A stretch of 64,000 bases of DNA from Sinohyriopsis cumingii (Eukaryota; Mollusca; Bivalvia; Unionida; Unionidae), in contig CM068827.1 of assembly GCA_028554795.2 (NCBI GenBank), forward strand, positions 70,467,809-70,531,808, given 5' to 3'. Made by a program: the position numbers and the translations under genes. Shown one piece after another: positions 24,012-35,487 of the stretch (within the stretch, counting starts at the first letter, position 1; the number at the start of each line of letters is the position of its first letter). The notes under the pieces are model-generated. The model did not search any database. It was not told the origin of the DNA and was given only the letters and a program-made list of their open reading frames with translations.

Positions 24012-24653
24012 CTAGTGGTGCCCTTGTGAATCAAAGCTTTGATGATAGTGGCTGTAACTGTTTGGCTGTTGTTGATGTGGTCTCTGATTTCCTCCTCTCT
24101 GTAGAATCATTACAGGTGAAACATTCTGACCTTGGGAAATATATGACCCACCATCATTTACAAATGATCCCATATACAACTGACTATAATTGCTTCCGGA
24201 CTGTGAGTAGCCTCCTCCAATGTGCATGCCAGATGACCTTTGACTGTTGGGATGGTGATAGTGTCCCGACTCATGATTACCTCTGTTACCATGGAAATGA
24301 CCTCTACTGTGACCCTGGGACTGTCCTTGACCATAGGCTGCCTGGAAATGGCCTTGAACCTGGTCAGAGAAATACTGCGTCTGACCTTGAGTTTTACTCT
24401 GAGAATAAGCACTCAATGAAAACATTCCCTGATCAGGATTCTGTTGAAAGTCAGAATAATATCCATCAGTTCCCATTGTGACTTCCACCTGAATATCTGG
24501 CTCGTTCTCTATACTGTTCTTCTTTTGTAAAGGAGACTGATTTGTGGAAGCTGTCTGACCTTGACCTTGTGCATCTGAGCTGAATTTCTTTTGAAATGTT
24601 GGAAATCTATCCCAAAGTTTTATCAGCATCTCTCCCACTGATGGTTCTACTTC
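24012..24653 (-). CDS. YTHDC2: YTHDC2 last exon: end of YTH plus Q/G/S/H-rich tail
   Basis: Starts EVEPSVGEMLIKLWDRFP, matching the human C-terminus LVGEQLLQLWERLP, where the human protein ends about ten residues later. Here the frame stays open for about 190 more residues with a strongly biased composition: repeated QGQ, SQGH and HYHH motifs, many Tyr, Gly, Asn and Ser, and few hydrophobic residues. The stop is TAG at 24014-24012. The acceptor is CAACAG at 24654-24659. The tail looks prion-like. Two antisense ORFs across the same bases are shadows. Confidence 0.93.
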   Translation of the reverse strand, partial: EVEPSVGEMLIKLWDRFPTFQKKFSSDAQGQGQTASTNQSPLQKKNSIENEPDIQVEVTMGTDGYYSDFQQNPDQGMFSLSAYSQSKTQGQTQYFSDQVQGHFQAAYGQGQSQGHSRGHFHGNRGNHESGHYHHPNSQRSSGMHIGGGYSQSGSNYSQLYMGSFVNDGGSYISQGQNVSPVMILQRGGNQRPHQQQPNSYSHYHQSFDSQGHH

Positions 24654-27600
24654 CTGTTGAGAAAAGAAAAAAATTTAAGTCACATCCAAACCTGTTAACC
24701 CAGACAGTTGTCTATTAGCAATTTGCTGAAGTCATGTTTGTAATTTAAGCCACCTGTTCATAGTTGCTCATCCTAACACTCACACTTGGTATACCTGATA
24801 CAATTTTGAAGTAACTGACTAAAGATCTAAGTTTCTAACATTGCTGACTTACGATTCAGTCCCCCCCATTCCATACCAACTATGGTTTGTAAGAAATGAT
24901 GCATGGTCAAGTTTCATGGGATCTACATTTCTATTAAAAGGCCCTCTTATCTGTTGATGAATAAAAAGATCATTTGTATTCCAAGTCAACAGTTCATCAT
25001 AACTCCAAAACTGTGTAAATGACATGTGGTCCAATTTATATAGATATGTGAAATTTACCATGTTACTGTAAAATCAGGAACTTCAGTATGCATCACAGGA
25101 ATGGCTTCACCATGCAAGTTATGCTCATAGGATCACCGACTTCTGTTCATTCTTTCACCTTTTGTTGCTCATTTTTACATCACATTTCATTCAATATTCA
25201 ACAGGTTTCAGCTACAATATAACTGATCATGATTTTTAACTTCATTGTTGTTGTTTTATCATTCCATGACTTCCATATCACTAATTAACTAAATATACCT
25301 TGAACTGACTATCATATTCTACTTATCAAAGGATACGTAAAGTAATCATCTGCATCAAGATACTAACAAAAAGACCCGCTTGACCAGCTTGTTTAATGAC
25401 CTTGCCCAAGTTTAGCATATGCAGAACTCTCTTTAGCTCATTCCATTCTCATTGTGGGTGTCCGACTCAGCATTTTCTCAAGATAATATTTCTTTGAATA
25501 TTATTCTCATATAGTTATCATCTACACCTAAACTTGACTTTAATTTTGCTGTCATGCAGTCAGAAGTAATTGTTTATATATCAACTTTAACTCATAACAG
25601 TTGCAGTATCATGTAATTACTGAGATCTGTACTCGGAGAAAGAGTAAAAAATGCAGGAGATAAAACAGTTCTAAACAGTATTTCTTGATATGTCATAGGT
25701 TAATTATTTTAGATTATAGAATTGAGCATTTCATTTTGAACCAAATGTGTTTGACTTGCATTATCAGCCAAGATATAAATTCTGCCTGATTATTTATTAC
25801 TGGCCCATATCTCTGAAAAGCACTTAAGCCCAAATAATTAAAGGTTATAATTATGACTCTGTTTCAACAAAATGAGGACAACAGTCCATGAAAGATTTAA
25901 ATCATTTTAATTTTACTACATAATTAGTTGTACAATCTATGATTTAAACATACTTGTCCATCCCTGCTGATTTGAACTCTTTTGTTCTCATTCCAGGGAT
26001 TCAAAAGATGGTGGGTATTCTGGAAGGGAATATTGCCTCTGTAAAAGAACAAGAATGTCACACATGGCACATGATAAACTCATGACAAATAACTATTTAA
26101 AGTTTCGTTACAATATCTTTAGCAGTTCAAATGTTATTCAAGGGACACAAGTCAGAACACACTTTCCATTGTTGTGATTGTCTCCTTGTTGCAGGTGGTG
26201 TGATTATCGTACACGATACACTATCCAATCAAGATATCCTTCATTTAGGTATGTATAACATACATTCTGTACACCTATTTTTAAAATTTTCAGGATGAGG
26301 TACATTTTACAGTAAAACAGAAAAAATTTTTATTTTTCCCCCAGGTTGATTGGACAAGAGGATCATGGCAATAAACTTGACAACACATCAGATTCACTCC
26401 TTGTGAAATAATGAATTTATTGTATTGTAGTTATATTGTTTCTACCCTTATTGATGAAATAAACGACACTTGGAAAACTTGATAATCCTGTTATTTGACT
26501 GCTTATGTTAATAAACTTGTTTTATTTCACATTGTTGTGGGTTTTTTCTTCTGTGATTCAACTGGAAATGCAAAGGAGACTGGTATCTTGTTCACATACT
26601 CGGACAAGTACAGGGAAACTGTCAAGCACTATTTAATTGTAAATCAATCAAATGTCACATAACAAATGGTGATCAGTTCACTATCCAAAATAGCAATAAT
26701 GCTACATGATGAAAATGGAATGAAATCGACAAGTTTCTGAAATAAAGACAATCACATTGCATACTATATTTGTATATTACATGGCAGAACCAAGCTTTCA
26801 CCTCATTCTAGGTCAAAATTGGGGTGCACATTATACACACCAAAATACAGTATATTTGGGCAAAGTTTCATGAGAATTTCTTCAATTGCTCCAAAGTTAA
26901 GGCCCAGCTTAACCAATGTTAACAGATGGTTAAAGGGACCAATGACAACAATGATTCCATTTATGGAGCTGTGCTGACTCAATTGTTAATGAAGGGTTCA
27001 GTTAAATGATGTGTCTTGCCTGTGAATAGTGTCATAATGCAGAGATTTCTGATTATGTAGTCAGGTAAGTCCAGCACCTCAGGGTACAACCTGTGGCCAC
27101 TGAGTAATATTTGAAAATGTATGAACTGAGCACAGTGACTGATGTAGAAGATTTATGGCTTTCAAAAATTGTAAAAAGATTCCACACAATGCTGATGATG
27201 ACACAGCCAAACATCGAAGATATATATCTCATCATTTACATGTATGAAAAGTCCCATACATTTTGTCTGACACTGAATCACATAATTTTGAAGGTAGGAA
27301 AAAACTGTGCTGGTAGATGCTGAATCTAATTGTGTACCAGTTTTTCAAACAACTGAAGAGTTGTAGGGTAGAAAGATAAGCTGTTCAGTAAAGATAAGGA
27401 GACAAAGATGGAAGCACAGAAAGTAACAGAAAATATTATCAATAGTATCAATCCTCTTTTTATGAGATAAGCTATAAAACAACGAAGATCAACAAAATTA
27501 TTTCAGTAAAAGTAGGAACATAAGCAAACTGAATTTGTCTAATATAACTGGTTTATTTTGTAAAATAGAAAGAACTTGCCTAAAATCTCTTAATCATTTC

Positions 27601-30600
27601 AAATGTTTTATATTTCACACCTCAATGGAAAAAATTGGATGAAAATATTTGAAACAATGTTCTAATGTTGAAAAGTAAATGCTCATTTGCTGAAAGTCTA
27701 AGCTGACACACAAAAACAGTCACATATTTGCCATTATCAAGCATAAACCCCCAAAATTTATGTCAGTTCAAATGACCTTGACCTTTCACCTCTGCATCAG
27801 AATCAACAGGTAACTGTCCATGTCCAAATGAAGTCTACCATTAAATTTGATGAGAAAGGATTGGCAAAGGATTCTTGACTTACAATGCAGAAAGGAAAAT
27901 CACATTTTCAACTTAGTAACCTCGACCATGGAAAAAGGAGTGTCAAAACCAACAGACTTCTGCCTTAACCATAGGCAGGCAACATAATTTTTTATTTATT
28001 AATAAATCTAGTTTTTACACCCAAATAATGTTAATTATAAAGGTAATTAGTACTTAAGATTCAATGTCATTTTATTTTTCATTGCTACAGTGTCACTTTC
28101 TATTCACTTCGACTACTTATTTGCCATGCATGATGCAACTATAACCACAATGTACTCTTGCATGTTCCCTATTCCAACAACCGCAGCATACTTTTGCAGA
28201 AATATGACCAGACAAACAACCATAATGTACTGTCACAATTTGTCATATGTAGGAGTATGTCATAGTACTCTAGACTCTTTCAAAGATATGTACAACTTAG
28301 CTAAGAAAGCCACTGTGTGAAAAGGCATTTTATTTAATATTTTATACATGTATACAGTTTCAAAAGATATGAAAGATTTAAGCACCTTTACCCTATGACT
28401 TCAGGTGGACACTAAAAAAAACTATGTTTATGATTATGGCATGGCAATCATGACATTATGATTATGGCAATCAAGAAATAATTTTTTTTATACCCAGTGA
28501 TATGCTATGCCCCTGAAAAAGATATCATATAGGTTTTACCTTTTGATCCACTCTACTGAGCATGCATGAGAAAATTTGCTATTCGTAAAGTCTCCTGTGT
28601 TGCCCTGGGTGACAGAGGAGGTCACTCTGGTATAACCCTGGAAATGTCCACTGCCTTGTACTGAGAATATTAGGTACACAGTCTTTCCATCCTGATAAAG
28701 AAAAAAAATGAGGGTTATTTATACAAATTCACGAAAAATGAAATTATTAATTTCATTGCTTTTCAAAGATGACAGATGCAACTGAACAGCATCATTTTTT
28801 AATCATTCTATAAAGAAACATTTCTACAGCTGTTCTACAGTACACCAAGATTCTGGATATAATGTGGTAATGCCATGGACACAATTACAAAATTGTATAT
28901 AATCTCCCAATCTTGCAAGCAAAAATATTTATATGACCACTTCCATCAAGTCAGGTATCAATATTCATCTCATTTAATCCACTACTATCTTCTGCAATTT
29001 TTGTCAGCAATGGCTATAGGACAATAAGACATCCTTATATTACCATCAGCATAAAGGCAACAAGTCAGGTTTGCAAGTCAAGTTTTGCATTTTTATCATA
29101 CCTATTACATCTATATTACTAAGCATGTACGAATTAATCCTGTTTTCAGTATGAAACAGTATCTCTGCAGCACCAAGGCACATATATACAAGGGTGTAAT
29201 TTTCCAATATTAAAATTTTAGGCATGTCTCATGTAAGGACAATAAAGTGATGTAAACAGAGATGTCTTCTGAGAGAAAACTGACCATATAGAAATTCTGC
29301 TAACCTATGTTAGAACTAGTTGAGGAATCAAGATGCCAACAGGTACCCAGGTTCTCGGGTACCCACCCATTGATAACACCATGGGTAATAAAATGTCCAA
29401 CCAGGTACCCCTTTAAAAAAAAAAAAACCCAAAAAAATTCCAAGTTCAGATACAGAACAAAGATTACAAATTGAGGCTTGTGTCGTGTGCACATTTATTT
29501 AATCATCATTGGGACTCGTTTCCTTGCTTACAATTTACCTTTTATACATGTTCAATATAATAATACAAGGGAGGACAAGTCTCTCCTTTCTTGCATGACC
29601 TATTTAAGAATCAAGGCTGATATTTCAAACTAGATTTCAAGTAGCATAATAAATTTTGTTACTGATGCTTAGCTCAAGCATTTGACTTTGTATGCCTGTC
29701 CAATGTCTGACTTACTATCATATCTTTAAGGAATGCCAGATTAGTTTCCCACGCTACCACTCAAATTTGCCATAATTGCACCTGCTTAATATGCAAGTGC
29801 AACTCACTGAATGGAATAGTGCCCTCTCATTGGCCAAAGGAAAATGCCATACTGCACCTATTTATAACTTATTTTGTATTATCATATAGCACATATATGA
29901 TGATCATTAAATTGTAAGCTACAATACGAGTCCAGCGTTCATCGTTCAACCTCTGTCTAATTTCCTTATTTTCTATTTATAGTATGTACATGAAACTGTT
30001 CCAAGAAAACAGACATATTTCTTGAATGTGAAACCACATGTCACAGATTCTTTCTATTTTAATACCCACATATGTAGCAGACCAGACTAATTGAAAATAA
30101 ATTGTGCCAGATATCTTAACAAATACACTTTATCGATGTAACTGACGGATGTTATATGACTGAAAAATGTAACAGGAAAGGGATTTTGGTAAATTTAAAA
30201 ACATGCTGCATCAAGAAAAGGACAAATCAATAGCACTTCAAAACTTTTAAAACAAGAATTCGACAGTTATGTAATACAGGAATCATCATTTGTGGACTTT
30301 ACAATTATTTGCGAAAGTTTCTGGAGACAATGTAGATTAGTTAAAGTTAGTGTTATGCATAAATAATTTATTAATTTCTTTTGTGTCTATACTCATGTAC
30401 TTACTACTAATCCACCTGGAATTAGGAGATTTGTGACAAGAATTTTAACTGCAGATCCAAGTAAATAGAAAAAATAAATATTTATCATACAGTTTTCTGT
30501 AATTATGGCATGTAATATACAGAATGCTCTTGCTATTTTCAGATTACACTTTTTTGACACTTATATTTGTAATAATTAAGTTTATACCTCTCTTGGTGGT

Positions 30601-33600
30601 TGGCATGTGTGAACCTACAACAAAGCTGTTCAGGTTTACATTTAATAAAATTTCCCTTTGATTGGGTACCCAGGTAGCCAGTCAATATGATTGATCCGTA
30701 TACGGTAAAAATTTCCTAAAATTTTGACATCTCTATTGAGGAATAAATGCAGACTAAGGTATTTACAAGACAAAGTCATATGACTCATCCCACCACAATG
30801 TGTTTTAGATGACAGATGGATATGTCACAGATTTCATACACATGCACTTGTATTTACATGTATATAAGGAAGTAATTGGCATCAGAAGTTCTAACCCAGA
30901 AACGTACATGAAATTGATAGTTGGATGGAAAAGCAAAGCAATAAAAATCATTAATAATACTGAGACTGAAGACATGTGAATAATCAAAAGCGATGAGTAA
31001 TATCTTACATTATATCATGTTTGTAAGCCACTGCAGTTTCTTATCATTTTAGTGCCTACAAAAGTATACATTCCCTGATGATATTATCATTGGAAGAATA
31101 GGTAATAGCATCCTATCTATACCTCAGGTATCCTTCTAGTGAACAACGATTGCATTCCTTATGTGAATGATAACCCGCACTCCTACTTATCTTGATCATG
31201 GCCATGGGACAAGATTCAGGTTTTGTCTCCAATCAAAATGCTGCATTCACATGTGAGACTCACAGAGATTGCTCTTTTTTCAGAAGCTGAAATTCTCACA
31301 AGGTGACTCTCATCTTTTGAGATGTCAGAGTACGCAGAGCATATAACCCACCTGAACCATGAATTGGCTTGGGAGGTGATGACCTGCTTTCTCACTTTCA
31401 CAGGGAGAAAGAATCCTTTGTGGATGCCATGACTTGTCTATGTGTGCTTCAAGCAGTGCTTGAGGGCATAGACAGGACATGGTATGACCACTGTGCTTGA
31501 TTTATCAACAGATGAGAAGAAACGTATAATGTTCTCTCTGACTGTCCCTGATGGTGACTGGATCTTGGCTATTACACCTGGTTCAGACACGAGGATCATC
31601 AAACCATATGATCTGAACTAAAGATAACTTGGGGAGAATGAAAAGGCAAGTAGCTCAACCTGCATGCTGAAACTATAAGTATCAGGAAACAGCTTCCACT
31701 AGGTCTGGACTAATGGCTTGAATTTTTCTGAATTGAGCCAGGATAAGATCCAGGACAGATTCCAGTTTTAAAAAGAGTTAGGAATTTCAGTCAATTCAAA
31801 TCAAAATCGGCTAGAAGGTCTAATAGGTCTTCATCATGACCAATATCTATTCTGCCATGATGCCTGAATATGTCAGATATCATGAGGTGGTAGCCTTTGA
31901 TGGAAACTGGTGCACACTTTTTCTCTTTGTAGAGCCAGAGAAACAAGTCTGCTAGATGAGGTTCTGAGGCACTAAATACTGGTCCCTGAAAACAAGCCAC
32001 TTTACCGTATATGTTTTCAGAATGGAGGGCCTTCTTGCTCTTGAGATTCGATCAGCAATTGAAGGACTAAATTGTTGCTCTTGCAAGGCTGTCCTAACAA
32101 GAGCCATAGAAGAGAATGACAGTCCAGAGAAGCGTGTAACACTTGTGGCCATAGTTGTTTTAAGAGACTCAGTTGGGCCATAATATTCCTGGCAGGTCTA
32201 TCGCTATCAGAATTATCTTGCAATTCTGACCCCTGACTTTTTAAATTATTTTTGGTACTAAGATTGTGTTGGGTAGGCTAATGCCCAGAACCCTTTTCAA
32301 ATGATCAACAGTACATCCTTGACCTGAGCTTTAGTGTATAGAACCCATGAGACAAAGGAGGTCCATTTGTGACCCACCTTGTTGCAAAAGGTTGATCATA
32401 AGACACCCCCAATCTGACAGATGAAGGGGCAATTCTGTATGGATAACCGGACCCTTTCTGGGGAGACCATCAGTCAGGACAATGAGTCTGCTGGAAATGT
32501 GTCTGATTAGTATGTTCATCTGTAGTTGGCAGCAGTGATGAAGAAACTGCCAATTCGTAGGGTGGGCGATTTGGTGCCCCCTGTTTGAGTGAACAAGTCA
32601 TCACTAAAGAGTTGTCTGACATAGTCAGGACTGACTTCTCAGAGTTTGTCCTTCTAGAACTGAAGGCATTTATGATACCTTTTGTATGGAGGCTGACATG
32701 AAGAGGCAGTTCCCCATGTCCCCATTTTCTGTTGACCATAATTGAAGTCAGGCAACAAGTGGGCTCATGAACTGTATGTAAAGGCATCTGTACAAACTGT
32801 CCCTTCCAGTTGGGTCCTTTCCCGAGGAATTCCTGTTGTGAGCTAACCATGGTTGCACCAGTGACACAGGAATGGTTGTACCTCATCTGTGATATTGACA
32901 TTTGATTAGGTGAACTGGAAAAGGGCACCAGTGAACCTGCAAAGGCATTTTGTAACTGGCGCATATAAAGCAGCCCAGCAGGATAAAATCTGCTGCCGCT
33001 TTGATGTCCTATGGAATTGCAATAACTCTCACTGAAATTCCCATCCTGTTGGAAATGACTGTACAAGTTTGACAATCTGCATGACATGATGCAGACATGA
33101 GGGAGACATACATGACTGAGATAATTATAAACTCTGTACAAAGGTGGCCAAAACAATGGGATGGTCGAAGGTTTGATTTTTCCCAATTCATTAGAAAGCC
33201 GACATGATTCAAAAGGGACAAGAGATCTTATCAGAATGTTTTTTAAAAAAAATCATCATCATCAACCTACCTTTGCCTTGGATGCCGTCATAAAACTAGT
33301 GTATACACTCTTGAACAATATAGCACACACACACTGTATGGTACTGATGAAGTATATTTTGTACAAGTTGGGAACAAATCATGCATGTCATCTTTAGCCT
33401 TGAACATGTTGCATTTATTACACTTTGTCAACAGGTTTCACAGAAATAACAAGATAAAACACAACAAAAATGCATAAATGAACGAAGCAGCTTTACATAA
33501 ATCGATAAAACACCCATTACTAACTAGGTAAGACAACAATAGGCAGTGTGCACAAAACAATGAAGAGCAACATACATCAACAACAGCATGTTGTACCAAG

Positions 33601-34187
33601 TGGTTTAAAATTTGCTAAGTCTGAGAAAGTGTAAAAATTTTGCAAAATGTTTGCAAAATTCAAATATAATATTTTCCACCTGTTTAGGAATGAATAATAA
33701 GTAAATAAAAAATAAATCCAAAATCCTGTATGGATGGTTCAATTTTAACACAAATTTGACTTTGGATTCATGGGATGGGTGTCTCATATGATGCTGTAGA
33801 GAGGCAAAGCTTAAAAACTGATGATACCTGGTGGTGGAAAGGGAGAGTATAGGTCAGAAGTTATTGCCCTTTGTATATATTAGCTAAACAGAATAGACAA
33901 ATTTTCATCTTTTTTTGTAGGACTGGATTTGGGAATTAGCAGGCTTATATCTTAATATTAATGTGATTGGGAAACATATTCAAAGGAGAAAAGGCCAAGT
34001 TTTGAATCATTTCAATGAAATAACATCATTTTGTTGACTACGTTCTATGCATACATTTGAAACAGTAAAACTAGTGAAAACCGAACACCCTTGGGTCTCA
34101 TTTTTTTACGGTCTAGAGAAGTTTCTGGTTTAATCAGGCTTTTGCAGATGTGTACAAAAAATCTCATAGTGAGTGCTTATGAGACAC

Positions 34188-34239
<52 letters not shown>

Positions 34240-35415
34240 TAGACAGAGACAGAGACAGAGAGAATGCAGTTATGAAAACATCAGTGACAGTATGTAAAAG
34301 TGCACAAATTTAAGAAAGACGTTACTTTTTTTTTTTTTGTACTACATGCATTTATTGAAGAATTAGCTGAAAATTGTATCCTTTCACACTAATAAATACA
34401 GTTGCCCCACAAAGAAAAACAGTCCTTGTCTCAAGAAATGTGATGTATTAACTGGTAGGAATTTCAAAGTCATGCGACTCAAACGTTGATCAGGTATGTG
34501 TGAAGTAGCATTGTCCAAGAATATAATGATTTGTCTCTACTGCCGACACACCTGTTTGTTTCATTTATCCATTTTGTGAATATCTGTGTAGTCATCTACG
34601 ATTTCCAGTTAGCTACATATGTCACTGGCAAATTTGTAACATTAATGTCCTTAAAGCAGTGGGATTTAAAAGCCTTGCTGATTACAGGTGGTTTCAATAT
34701 CCCACCCATGGCACTGCATACAAGTATTGTTGTTATCCTCTCCTTGGAGGATTTATGGCCTTCTGAATCCTCTCCTTTCATTGAAGTTTCTCTACTGAAA
34801 ATCAGTTGAATGAATCTGACATTTGTAATACTGTATTGTTGGTTTCCAATCAAAAGCAATGACACATGGTTGGTTATTAAAGCAATGATATTTAACTTTT
34901 TAAAAAACTAACAAGTAAACAATGTTCTATTGATCTTGTATCCGAATGAATAGCATCAATCACAATTAGATCATCAGCAAATAAACATAGTCTTTCTCAA
35001 TTGGCTGTAAGCATTTAGTTATTAATACATATAATCAGCCTGAAAAGCTGACTCTTTAGTATGGTGCATATACTTCAAATTAGCCCAACTATCAGCCATA
35101 ATCTGTGTCAGCATGTGTGTCAAGTATTGTTTTAACATGTGCCCCTGGGGCAGTTGATGGGTCTATGTCTTGTAGATCAGATTACTACAGCACTTGTTAA
35201 CCGTAATTAATCTGTTCCAGTGTGAGTTAGTAATAAAATATATTTCCAAGTTTCAACTGAAATTTGAGAAAAAAAATTGTTCTGGTCTTCAGAGTTGAGG
35301 GGATCCAGCTTACTTGGGAAAAATTTATGATATTAAAGAAGGAAAATTTTGGGACTAAAACAAAAATCAGTTTTGAGGGGATTCTGGTATCCTGAGCTTT
35401 TGGTTGTGAGGAGTT

Positions 35416-35487
<72 letters not shown>

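Noticed and set aside
24026..24481. 151-codon + strand ORF
   Set aside because: It lies antisense to the last YTHDC2 exon, whose reading frame, splice acceptor and homology are clear. The biased codons of the tail keep the opposite strand open.
26320..26480. Possible + strand terminal exon (ccag boundary, then gaaataaa)
   Set aside because: No open frame or homology. It lies inside a YTHDC2 intron and looks like chance.
34091..34297. ORF with Arg-Glu and Asp-Arg-Gln repeats
   Set aside because: It is the translated GA/GACA microsatellite.
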